Both the position numbers and the translations under genes were made by a program. DNA of 64,000 nt. Origin: Paraphaeosphaeria minitans (taxonomy: Eukaryota; Ascomycota; Dothideomycetes; Pleosporales; Didymosphaeriaceae). This document shows, in pieces, positions 23,621 through 33,883 of the stretch. The stretch covers positions 930,001 to 994,000 of the forward strand of contig WJXW01000007.1 in NCBI GenBank assembly GCA_015832175.1. Reading direction: 5' to 3'. The notes below the pieces were generated by a model. It had not been told where the DNA came from, ran no database searches, and saw only the letters and a list, made by a program, of their open reading frames with translations. Position 1 is the stretch's first letter. Every line of letters starts with the position of its first letter.

Positions 23621-25559
23621 TCAATCCCACAAGATGTTTGCAATTCGCTTCCAGCCCGTCTTATTAGGTTCCAATGGCTCTGGGTGCTTCGCAACTTCTT
23701 CCAAAGCCTCGCGGAGCGGAAGGTCTGCCAAGTTCACGAACTTGGTGCCCTTGATGAACTTCCAGAGCAAGAAAGCGGCAAGAACGAGTGGGATGTCCCT
23801 GAATTGTGCATTAGAGAGGTCGATCCATATTCCCACAAAGAAATCGTTCACTTACAAGTATGATGAGACAAACGTCGCCGTATCCCATCCGCCTTTTGTG
23901 AAGACCGAGAAGCCGCTAGTCCAGAGGATGACCTGACAGGCCACTAGTGCTATCGGAGAACTCCACTCTGTCCACTTATTGTAGAACGGAAGCTCGCGGC
24001 GTGATATTCCCTGTTTCTTGAATGCCAAACAAAGCCTTGTGTGGTTAAGCAAGATGCTCGACCACGAGACGAGTACTCCTGCAGCGGTCAAATCCACCAG
24101 CCACCAAAACACAGTCATGGCGTTGCTGGATAGCGACATGAATGCGAGAAACATGAAGCATGTGTTGAAGAGGACGCAGACGTAGGGAACGCCCCACGCC
24201 GTGGTACGCAGGAAGATCTTGGGCGCTTGGCCTTTGATGGCGAGACCGTACAGAACGCGAGTGCCGGCGAGGAGAGCCTGATTGGACGAAGACCAAGCTG
24301 AGGTGATGACTACAGCATTGACGATAGATGGGATCGCTTTGATGCCTGCTGCCGATGCGAGGATAACGAAGGGAGACTGAGAAGCGTCGCCACCCTCGTT
24401 TCCTAAGCGGGGGTCGTCGCTAGCTACAATCATGCCGACAATGAGGACGGCAAGAATGTAGAACAAGAGCACCCTCGCAAAGACCTTTTTACATGCTTTT
24501 GGGATGTTTCGGCGTGGATTTTGCGTTTCGGCGGCTGCCATGGCCAGACTTTCCACGCCGGCAAACGAGAACACAGCGCTGGTCATGACTGACCAGTAGC
24601 CTTTGTACGAATTAGTGCATGTGCCAAAAGTGTAATTCAGATAACCTACCGAGAAACTTCCCCCACGAACCAGTCGCGATATGCTCGACGAAAGGGCCCG
24701 GATGATTCCAGTACCTGAACCCAATGCGTTCTTGTCCCGGTATTCCTCCTAGATCAATTACCAGGCCGAAGATTATCAAGAAAATGACCAGGAGGATCTT
24801 CAGGCAAGCGAAGAAAAACTCGATTTCGCCGTAGATGCCGACAAATGATATTCCCACCGCGAAGGTAATGAAGATGAATATACAGATGAACAAGGAAGAG
24901 TTAATATCGGTCCAAAACTCGAATAAGACACAAATGGCGCTGATCTCCGCTGGGACCGATAGGAGATTTCCATATACGATGTTGAGGCCTATCGCGAAGC
25001 CAAATGCGGGATCGACCAGGAACTCGGCATGTCGGACGAAAGATCCAGTAACAGGAAGCAGCGCAGCAACTTCTCCAAGCGCCATCTGGACTGCACAAAC
25101 GACCAAGCCGATCGTTGCAAATGCCAGAAGGGCACCTAGTGGTCCACCGGTCTGAATTGAACCACCGAGACCAAGAAAGAGACCAGTTCCGATAGCGCCA
25201 GCGATAGCAATCATCTGAATGTGTCGTTGGTGTAAGCCTCTGTGCAGCCTGCTGTTTTCGAGCTCCGTGACAAAGTCACTCTCCTGTACGCGGCCATGGC
25301 TCCACGTAGCTTCGAGATCTGCGCCGTGCGTTGCATCGACGCCGACGCCAACATCGTGTTTGTCCAACTCTTCCTGTTGCCCCATGGTTTGAACTGCAGC
25401 TCTTGATAAAGATGGAGTCGCGGTGTTTCCATTCATGTTTCCAGTAATAAATGTGTTGTACTGGTTCTGCTCCGTAGATGCGTCAATCAAAGGTGCATTA
25501 CTGCCATCATCGCCTTCCCGACCTTGAGGAAGTCGTCGTCCGAATTTATCGACGGACAT
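23621..25559 (-). CDS. Amino-acid permease (APC superfamily, YAT type)
   Basis: This is a plasma-membrane proton-coupled amino-acid transporter. Minus-strand exons 24650-25559, 23856-24600 and 23621-23798 give 610 aa. A hydrophilic N-terminus of about 110 residues precedes the first helix with the family signature GAIGTGLFLGLGGSIQTGG. About twelve hydrophobic helices follow, including FSFAGVESLAMAAAETQNPR (the conserved E-x-NPR loop after TM6) and the motif SSNQALLAGTRVLYGLA. The C-terminal tail has DLPLREALEE, like the regulated cytosolic tail of Gap1 relatives. Introns have GTAGGT and GTAAGT donors, and the joins FLG/YWSVM and SSYL/DIPLV restore conserved sequence. Substrate specificity cannot be read. 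It is convergent with the secreted-protein gene, 150 bases away. Confidence 0.93.
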
Positions 25560-26431
25560 TCTTAGGCTTATGTATGGCGATAACGAGGAAAAATCTAAAA
25601 TGTCGTGCTCGCGTGTGTATTGCGGCCACTCAGCTTCGGCGGCGAAATGTAACGCTGTGCAGGCCCATTAGGCAGGTCGCTATGGCTTCGGCGGCGCCAC
25701 GCCTGAAACAATGGCCATATTGCTGGTGCCGGCTTTTGATGATGATTGGGAGAAGTCTTTCGGGTTCGACTGTTACCGCAGGTACCTAAAATGCGTGGCC
25801 GGGCCGATTGCGCTGCGAATTACTCGGTTGCTGGGTTGCTTCCTGGCGCGGCCGCTTTCGGCAAGTGTATGCGAGGTCTTCGCACGATCTCTCGGACGTT
25901 TAAGTTGCAATTAGGAATACGCCTTCAGATTCTGGAAAGGGATGATGTCTTATTTCAGTGGCTGACATGTTTGTAAGTCTGTAATGCCTCGAGGGCGAAA
26001 GGGAGAGACTTATGGTAGCGGAGCTCATCACTGCTCACACCGAGCGCCTGCACATGTCCTACCAAAGGATGTTCATGTCGGAAACTAAGCTTTCATAAGC
26101 CTTGATTCCAAGACAACTCTCAGCTACGTACTGTAAGATTTCACGGCAGCCCAGAGTATGTGTACTATAGAGTATTATATGACAGAAGAGGGGGAAAGCA
26201 ATGAGGGCTCCAGGATGTGGTCAATATTTGAGATTCAAAGAGATAGCAGCCATCTCAAGTACAAGGAAAGATTTTTAGTGATGCATCTGATAGTCGTGAT
26301 TCGCTTTGTGTGACGAAAAAACACACAACTTCCACGAGGAATGGACGCTCAGCCCACCTTTCCCAAACCGGCTGCTTACCCACCCTCCCCACCATGCACG
26401 AACATAGACACACATACACAATAACGCATCA
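25560..26431. other. Intergenic region between permease and esterase
   Basis: This 870-base spacer holds the promoters of both divergent genes. It contains no supported coding frame. A small CA-rich tract (ACACACATACACAATAACG) lies just before the esterase start, near 26,409. Confidence 0.4.
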
Positions 26432-27441
26432 ATGACCAAAATTCTTCCACATGTTCCTGACCATGCTCGTTGCAATATATCCACGACCACGCACCAGACG
26501 TCCAGCGTGACACTAGAGCAACCCACCAATGACACCACCACTCAGCGAGCCATATACCCCCAATTCATCTTCTTTGGCGATTCCATAACTCAATTCGATG
26601 GCAACCCCTCGACAGGCTTCAGTTGTATTGGCTCGCTCCGCTACAGTACCCCCTCCCCTTTCACACAACCACCCCGCCCAGGCCGCTCTAACCCAGCCAA
26701 AAGACTACGCGCGCCGCATCGACATCATCGCCCGCGGATTCAGCGGCTACAACACCTTTGACGCGCTGACAGTCCTTCCCAAGTTCTTTCCTGCGCCGCA
26801 GGCCGCACGTGTGAGACTCGTAGTACGTCTATTCCTGCAATGCTCATCAAATAGGTACATCATCAGGATGAGCATGATCTAATAGTAACAAGACGATCTT
26901 CTTCGGCGCAAACGACGCCTGCCTCCCCCACACCACCGGCCAGCATGTCTCCCTTAAGCATTTCAAGCTCAACCTGCACAAACTTATTTCGCACCCCTGC
27001 ATCGTCGCGCACCGGGGTGTCAATGTCCTGCTCATCACGCCGCCGCCGGTGGACGAGTGGCAGTTCGACGACTTGGAGGAGCCGGCGAAGTCTGCGCGGA
27101 AGGCGGTGATTGCGCAGGCGTATGCAAGGGCAGTGTTCGAAGTTGGGGTCAAGAGCGGGACGGCGGTTGTGGATTTGTGGGGTGCGTGTATGAGGGAGGT
27201 AGGGTGGGATGGGGGAGAGGAGGTGCCAGGGGATAGGCGATTGGAGAAGAGCGGGTTGGGGAGGCTGCTAGTTGATGGTGAGTGATGTGCTGTTAGTGTG
27301 AGAAGAGGAGTGCGAGCTAACGGAGTCATAGGACTGCATCTTAGTGGGGAAGGGTACACGATTTTGAGCGAGGAGATGAAGAAGGTGATTGCTAGTGAGT
27401 ATCCTGAGCTGGTGCCAGAGAAAATTCCTTTCGCGCTCTAA
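26432..27441 (+). CDS. GDSL/SGNH esterase, IAH1 (isoamyl-acetate hydrolase) type
   Basis: This is a predicted SGNH hydrolase of the Iah1 family, which cleaves acetate and other short esters. Block I FFGDSIT holds the nucleophile Ser, then come YARRIDIIARGFSGYNT, block III GANDA, ITPPPVDEW and the C-terminal DGLHLSGEGY with catalytic Asp and His. Exons are 26432-26624, 26704-26822, 26893-27277 and 27332-27441. Introns two (GTACGT to CAAG) and three (GTGAGT to ATAG) are convincing. The first is less certain: the frame changes between GFS and YARR, and a GTATTG donor with CTCTAAC branch and AAAAG acceptor repairs it but gives a shorter join than usual for the family. A frameshift is the alternative. 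The N-terminus before IYPQFIFF is about 40 residues longer than usual. Confidence 0.72.
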
Positions 27442-27537
27442 GCCAGTCTTTCCAGCAGGTTAGGACCGACAGTATCTAGTGCACATGATGTGGTTTAGAA
27501 CACAAAAAGCAACTCTTGTAAATGCGCGCTGAGGGTA

Positions 27538-27966
27538 TCAACCATGCAGAGTCTCACAAGCTTGATAGATATGAAAACCATTGCGATGGCACAAGTGACG
27601 GCCAAGATGAACTGGGAATCGATTGTATTTCATCATGCCGGCGACGAATCCGTCGATCGTTGTGTCTTTGGAGTCGACATGCTGCAGGAATTCGCCGAGG
27701 GCGTAGCACTTGTATCGCTCATTGGCCAAGAGTTGCACATCGTCGTAGCAGTACATTCTGCCTGTGTAAGACCACTTAGCGTAGATGGTGAAATGCTCGG
27801 GTTGGATGTCTGGAAGCTTTACAGTCCGCTCGCTGCTTTCCAATCATTCCTCTCTTAACGTATTCTTGGAAAATCCAGGGCTCGATTCAAAAATCGCTTT
27901 TGGAAGGAGGAAGAGACGCTCCAATGCATCAATGATGATCTTGATGTGTTCCAAAGCGACCCTACC
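27538..27966 (-). pseudogene. BTB/POZ-domain protein fragment, broken by in-frame TGA
   Basis: The minus strand reads as a fungal BTB/POZ domain core: EHIKIIIDALERLFLLPKAI, then FESSPGFSKNTLREE, a TGA at about 27844-27846, and LESSERTVKLPDIQPEHF directly continuing in the same frame. Next come IYAKWSYTGRMYC and ALGEFLQHVDSKDTTIDGF. In related BTB proteins a Trp usually sits where the TGA stands, so a single base change could explain the stop. No GT-AG intron could remove it. A TTATAG acceptor just upstream of 27966 suggests an earlier exon, which I cannot identify. BTB domains of this fungal class mediate protein-protein contacts; this copy looks inactive, or makes only a truncated product. 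Confidence 0.62.
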
Positions 27967-28582
27967 TATAATCAGATATGAAGCACCTACGCGTGTGGGT
28001 AAACTTGCATTGGTCCCTCGCTGCAGAAAAGAGGTTGTACCTTGCAATAGCCGTGCCACCACTTGCGTCGGACGATACCATTGCGGATGGACTCGTCGCA
28101 AGTAAGAAGTTCGTCGAGGTGCTGTGTACAGATTGTCTGTTTATCAAGGGTAGAGACTGTGTGCGGGAAGCCGCTAGACAAGCGGGAGAACCAAAGACCA
28201 AGCTTGGGTGAAAGCCAACGTAAACAGGCCGACGCCAGATCCTTTTCAGCCAAACGCTCGGTTTGATCCTCGTTCTGGAAGCATTTCGCACACGTGCTAG
28301 GCAGCAGCGCTGTGGTAATGATGTGTCTTCACGAGTGGTGGCGAAGTTGAGTAGGCGGAGAGTAAGCATGTTCGTTCGAGTGAGACCGAGTCCGACGTGT
28401 TGTGATGCACGGTTAATCTGGAGGTGCTGTTCGAAGTCCGAGTTATGTGAGATGCAGAACGGCATCAGACCAAAGAATAGAGCAGCAGACAGACAGGTAT
28501 AGACATAAAAGTAATGACGTTGAATATGTTACAGTAGAAAGGGTCATTCCGTACTATCCTAAACCTAATCAGAGCCGCAAAA
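27967..28582. other. Intergenic region, possible five-prime remnant of BTB gene
   Basis: Overlapping frames occur on both strands, but none has a domain. Minus-strand frames up to about 28,465 could contain earlier exons of the BTB relic; I could not join them convincingly. Confidence 0.3.
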
Positions 28583-29179
28583 TCAGCTCTTGTAGTACTG
28601 CGGCAAACGTTAGCATTTCATGCAAACCTACACCTTCACATGGGCTCATATTTTCACAAAGTCAGCACTCACCCTGGACACGTTTTTCGCCAGCTTGGTG
28701 TCCTTCAGCTTTTCGTTGGGTATCGTCCAGTTATTCACGCCCCACCACCACCTCCGTATCCGCGCACCGACGCCTCGTCCGCTGAACTTGGCGGAGCGGT
28801 TCAGGTGCCTCCAGCCGCTCAACACCAGCGTCCACACTAGCCCTTGTCCGAAGCATAGCAGTACGTGGTCCTTGAAAGTGATCCACGCGACGGCCTGCCA
28901 CGACTCTGCGTGCTCGATGCTCTTCAGGTATGTTTGCTCCAGGCGCAGGTCGGGCAGGGGCGGCATAGCATTACGACGGGGAATTGGCCGTAGGATACTG
29001 AGAGGGATCTCATCCTCGTCTAGGTCGGAGGCATCGGGGTCGGGGCCTGAGTTGAGGCGGACGGGCTGCTTCTCGGACGCGGCCGTGGACGGGTTGAGGT
29101 CGTGTCGTGGCGAGGGATGGCGCTTGATGTGTGTATTTTGGAGCAGTGAGGCGATCTCGGAGGTCCCAGGGTTGTCCAT
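28583..29179 (-). CDS. DUF1770 fungal protein
   Basis: This is a predicted 173-aa protein of the fungal DUF1770 family, function unknown. The first exon is 28673-29179 and the second only 15 nt (28583-28597), encoding YYKS and the stop after a GTGAGT-to-CGCAG intron with a TGCTAAC branch point. Recognisable blocks are SEIASLLQNTHIKRH, PLPDLRLEQTYLKSI, WITFKDHVLLCFGQGLVWTL and the C-terminal basic stretch ARIRRWWWGVNNW. One hydrophobic segment near residues 108-125 may be a membrane anchor. The start MDNPGTSE is the first true ATG. It is divergent from calcineurin B with a 239-base shared promoter. Confidence 0.8.
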
Positions 29180-29418
29180 TGCGAGCTTTGTCAATTGGCA
29201 GCGCGTGACGTTGATGCTGATGTCGATTGCGGCGACGGTCGGCAGTTACATAAGCAGCCGACGCGGAGACGCTAGCGGGCATGGGGGTGAGTGGAAAGAG
29301 CGACCCTGGCGGGGCGAGACCAGCAACAGCAGCTCCCAGCTCCAGACGACGCCACGACGCCGACCGCCACCCACACATCACACCCACACTTCAAGCCTCT
29401 CTCATACGCGCCGCCAAA
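29180..29418. promoter_or_regulatory. Bidirectional promoter, DUF1770 / calcineurin B
   Basis: Only 239 bases separate the two divergent ATGs, so the promoters must overlap. The calcineurin side ends in a C/A/T-rich leader with CCGCCAAA immediately before its ATG, a good fungal start context. No specific factor site is recognisable. Confidence 0.5.
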
Positions 29419-30082
29419 ATGGGAAACCAACCGTCGGCGATCCTGGACAATATTGCCTCCGGGTCGAACTGTACGCCGTCTCCCCGCAATTCGTGCGCAC
29501 GCGCGGGGCTGAAAACTGAGGCATCCGCTGACACAACTTTACAGTCGACCGCGACGAGGTCGACCGCCTGCGCAAGCGCTTCATGAAGCTCGACAAGGAC
29601 AACTCGGGCACCGTCGACCGCGACGAATTCCTCGCTCTTCCCCAGATCTCCTCCAACCCGCTCGCGACACGCATGATTGCCATTTTCGACGAGGACGGCG
29701 GTGGCGACGTCGACTTCCAGGAGTTTGTATCTGGGCTGTCGGCATTCAGCAGCAAAGGGAACAAGGAGGAGAAGCTGCGCTTTGCCTTCCGCGTCTACGA
29801 CATCGATCGTGATGGCTACATAAGCAATGGCGAGCTTTTTATCGTGCTGAAGATGATGGTTGGCAGCAACTTGAAGGACCAGCAGCTGCAGCAGGTACGA
29901 ATATACATCTCTGGGATAATCTGAGATTTTCAGTGATATGAAGGTACTGACAGTCGCAGATCGTAGACAAGACCATTATGGAGGCCGACCTGGACCGCGA
30001 TGGCAAGATCAGCTTCGAGGAGTTCACCAAGATGGTCGAGAGCACCGATGTCACCATGAGCATGACCCTGGACCAGTTTTGA
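29419..30082 (+). CDS. cnb1: Calcineurin regulatory subunit B
   Basis: Calcineurin B is the calcium-binding regulatory subunit of the protein phosphatase calcineurin, which controls stress response, hyphal growth and virulence in fungi. Three exons (29419-29470, 29545-29894, 29960-30082) give exactly 174 aa, the usual length. The N-terminus MGNQPS is an N-myristoylation signal. Four EF-hand loops are intact: [36 protein letters not shown] and [12 protein letters not shown]. The linker [17 protein letters not shown], which contacts the catalytic subunit, spans intron 2. The first intron (74 nt, GTACGC donor, CTGACAC branch, TTTACAG acceptor) splits codon 18. The catalytic subunit is not in the window. 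Confidence 0.97.
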
Positions 30083-31416
30083 TTGTATCATATGGCTTGA
30101 TCACGACACGGCACGGCATTTCTTGGTTTCTGATCTTTGGCGAGGAGTCTGGGGTAATGGGGCACTACGGGTTGCACGGGCTCAAGTATCTGATACCACA
30201 ATACAGGTTCAAGATTCTTACTATAAGCGATTTCGCTTCCTTGCTGTCTAATTCTGGATGACTATCGCCGACTCACATAGAGCGCTGAGCGAGATGGTGT
30301 TCGCAGCTCTGGGGATTGACTACACCAAATTTGGCGTGTAATACACCTCGTGCAATTACAGAGGTACAAATCCATCTTCCGCGGCGATGACAAGTGCACG
30401 CGAGTGCGGGGTATGGCTGCAAATATGACCAGAGGGATGTTGTCGTTGGTAGTGTAGGTATCTCGTGCATCATACAGCTGGCTCAGTTGATAGACGCAGA
30501 CACTTAATTAGCACCTCACCGAGTACAAATTTCTCCAGCCGTCTTTTGCAGTTGGAGCTCCAACCGGCCAAATATTTCATCCAAAGCGAGAATTGGGTAT
30601 GTTCCGTGCTTAGCGTGTGCACAGGGGGAGAGAATGGCGCCGTAAATTTCCACGTTAGTGATGCGGAATCCACGTCGTGAGCAGGTGAGTGGTGTTTGCG
30701 CTCGGCATGTTCCATCCGCCACTCAGCGTCTGAAGGGATTCCAGCATATCTCCGAGAGCCACGACAACAGCTGTGTTTGAGGATATTTGATGGTTCGATC
30801 TCGCGTTACATAAACGGGATCGCGTACTTGCTGAGGCTCTATTGCCAGGATGCCCGAGTGTGATCGCTCGACTACCGGCGATACAGAGCTAGATATAAGT
30901 TGTAGAAACTTGTGGTGGATCAAATCAACTCACGGTCGACAATCGAGAATTCAATCGGCGACGGGCCAAGCGTACGTAGTTAATGTCAGCACGGGAAGCT
31001 GGGTCACATAACTAGATGGTCAAGGCTCCTGTGAAAAGGAATTTGGCGAAAGTCCGGAAGGAGGTGTACACGGCAGGGAAGCATGAAAGACTAGGTGTAG
31101 TCGAGTCAAAAGTGAATGTAGGGTGCCATAATGACTGTGGACTAACTTGGGAGCGATGCGCGCTACCTACCAGACGCGCGGAAGCATCACGTGCCGACGC
31201 TCGCAGCAAGCTTTGGCTAAGCCTTGATCAGATAAAGATCGATCTTAGCGCGTGAAGCCAGAATGGTGATGTTTGGATATTGCGAATATCCCGCCGCCAT
31301 CGCCCCTCCCCGACTTCCTGCACACCGAACAAACCCCCGCCCATCGTGCACTTTCGCTCGAACGCGCATCGAATACAAAACATCCGCTCTTCCCTATCTG
31401 CACCAGGCCGCGCAAC
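30083..31416. other. Intergenic region, no gene seen
   Basis: This 1.3-kb spacer holds only short chance frames. A 144-base in-frame extension upstream of the next gene has no ATG, so it is treated as leader. Confidence 0.4.
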
Positions 31417-33092
31417 ATGCCGCGCCCGAAGCGGACCAAAGTCGCGTCTACATCGGCACGCGTCACGAAGCCGACCAAGGCCACACAGCCTCCTGTTGCC
31501 CAGGAGCAATCTGCATTGCGCAAGCTTGCAGCGCCAAAGCCAGTGGAAGTCGCTAGCGAGGATAGCGATGGGCTTGTCATCAAAGCGACGCGCGCGCGGA
31601 GACGTGCACCCCGAGTGGGGTCGCAAGAGCAGGCGGAACTCACAATGACCGGCGCACTCCCTGTCGCTAGCGAAACCGACAATTCCAGCAAGAACCATAC
31701 GCCTATATCACAAGCAAGAAGAACTAGAAAATCCATGGGCAGCGCGCAAGGATCTTCGAACAAAAGATCGCTGAAGGAGACTATACCAGCACAGTCACGG
31801 TCGGCGCAAAAAGACCTAAGTCATGTGGCGACTGAAGAGGGTGATAGCAGTGAATTTGGTGACCACCTGCTGTCTTTCACGTCTTTGGGCTCCGATTCAC
31901 CCGCCCACGGAACTCGACCACCATCCGCTATCAAAGTCGGCGCCACACCTGCGCATGAGCGATCGATTCTTGCTTTGACAAACTTCAAGCGCAGGGCCAG
32001 ACAGCCCAGTCTGTTGCGCATGGTCAATCAGACGATCGATGTGGGAGACGATAACAGTGACCAAAGCAATATGGACTTATACGAATTAGATGACTGTAAG
32101 TACTACCTGCATGCGAACCTCAACCAGGCTTTTGCTTACGTTAATGATCTGCAGTCCAACCAAACGCCGAATCCACACCGCTCCCTAAAACGCAGAATGC
32201 TGCGGGAAAAGAAGGCGCCACTGACAGCGGGGTGAATCTTTCCAGCTCCAGTTCGCGCGGAACCAAGCGCAAACTGTCGCCTGTTGTCCAGATACCACGG
32301 TCTTCGCCGCCTTACGATCCTCCCTCTGGGCCGGACATTGAGTCGCGGTCACCCTCGCCAAGCCTGCCGGATGTTGTACGGAGTACTGTGGAAGAAGATG
32401 AACAGAATGAAGAGAATGAACGCGCACACCAGCAGATCTTCAGTGAAACCATGGCACCACCAATGTCAAGCAGTGATTACAATTTCGGGAACGTAGAGGA
32501 CGCGCCAGACGCGCCAGTGGCTCCAAAGCGGACAAGACGGAAAGCAGCACCAGCGCAAAAAGATGTCGAAGAGTCAGAAGGCGAGGAAGCAGACCGCCCT
32601 AGGCCGTTGAAAGGAAAGAAAAGGCTGGATCGCGAAAAAGGCATATCCACCGCTAAACTTCAAGCTATGCTCCCAAAGCGCCGGACGAGGGCCACTCGCG
32701 ATGGTTCCGATTTCGAGAGCTCAATCGCTTCAGATGAAGATGAGCTTTCCATGCCACCACACCGCCATGCACGGCTGGCTAAGAAGATTGCGGCTCCAAA
32801 AGCGCCCAAGAAGTCGACTCGCGGTACCAAGAAACCTGCTGCAACGACAAACAAAGCACCCAAAGGCTCTCGAACGTATGGTCGACATATATCGTCTGAC
32901 AAGGAGAATGAAGGCAGAGCTGAGGGAGACGAAGATGGCGACGAGTCCGGAGGAGAGACGGCTCGAGAGACGAAGGAGAAGCCGTCATCGCACCTGGAAG
33001 CGATGGCGAAGAAGTTCGCGGACATTGACGATTTTGACCTGGACTTCGAAAGCGTCAGCTACGTGCAGACCAGTTCAAGCCCGTGGCGGTAG
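31417..33092 (+). CDS. Basic nuclear (AT-hook-like) protein, conserved in fungi
   Basis: Two exons (31417-32095 and 32155-33092, GTAAGT donor, CTGCAG acceptor) give 538 aa. The protein is largely disordered and rich in Lys, Arg, Ser and acidic patches. It begins MPRPKRTKVAST and has several basic clusters of the type KRTRRKAAP, KKSTRGTKKPA and RPRPLKGKKR that resemble AT-hooks or nuclear localisation signals. Conserved islands are SILALTNFKRRARQPSLLRM, ISTAKLQAMLPKRR and SRTYGRHISSDKENE, plus a C-terminal LEAMAKKFADIDDFDLDFE helix. I recall these islands from fungal proteins annotated only as DNA-binding or hypothetical. A chromatin or kinetochore role is possible but unproven. The in-frame stretch upstream of 31417 lacks an ATG. 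Confidence 0.75.
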
Positions 33093-33883
33093 CATGGGTG
33101 TGCTTCTTTGCCTTTGCATCGGGAGGAGGCTCTCTTCGCGTTTGTTGCTCTGGCGCTTTCCAGACGGTCGACGAATGACTTTATGATGGTAGATTTTGCA
33201 AGAGGCGGGTGCTGCTAGGGGATGGTCACTATACTTATTGCCTTCAAATGACAATCTTGCGTATCCAAACATCTGAAGCTGAAGCCGAAGCCGAAGCTGA
33301 AGCTGACCATGTATGAATGCGTGATGCCCATCGCTGCTCATCTGACAAAAGAGGCTATATATGGATGCGTGATACCCATCGCTGCTCATCTGACAAAAGA
33401 GGCCATGTATAGGGCGGACTCTGCAACACGTACAGTAGATAGTGCAACAGCCGGTACCTAGGTAGTGGTACTAGTTCAACACAGGTGATGTCTGCGAGTA
33501 CCATTGTTTCTGTACGTTTCATCACTCCCAATCGAAAGCGAGATGGCCCGAAGATATGTTCGGACAGCGAAACAATGCCACCTGGCCTTTATTTTATACA
33601 ACTGGCGGAAGGGTAAGAGTGTTGATTAGGGGGTCCCAAGCCGGGAATGTCGGTCGCTCGGTCTTGGTTTGGCGCTATCGAGCTACGTGCGGTCATGGTG
33701 GCCGGCTGCGGCTCCCAGCCCAGGGCTCGAGCTGCCTCACAACTGCACGGCACTCTGCTCTTGTCTGCACTTCCCCCGAGCATGCCTCTATAGTCTGTAT
33801 GCCATGCGCCTTCGCAGACCTCGCGATCGCATCCTGTCCTATGCTGCTCCCCTCGCATCTGCACCGCGCGGCTTTAGAGTGCC
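33093..33883. other. Intergenic region with short tandem repeats
   Basis: No gene is seen. The spacer contains a hexamer array GAAGCT/GAAGCC (about 33,275-33,304) and a 48-bp tandem duplication, listed separately. Confidence 0.45.
33308..33403. repeat. 48-bp tandem duplication
   Basis: Two copies of a 48-bp unit stand head to tail; the word ATGCGTGAT starts at 33317 and again at 33365, and CATCGCTGCTCATCTGAC is shared exactly. Copies differ at a few bases. The array lies 3-prime of the basic nuclear protein and next to a GAAGCY hexamer run. Confidence 0.8.
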
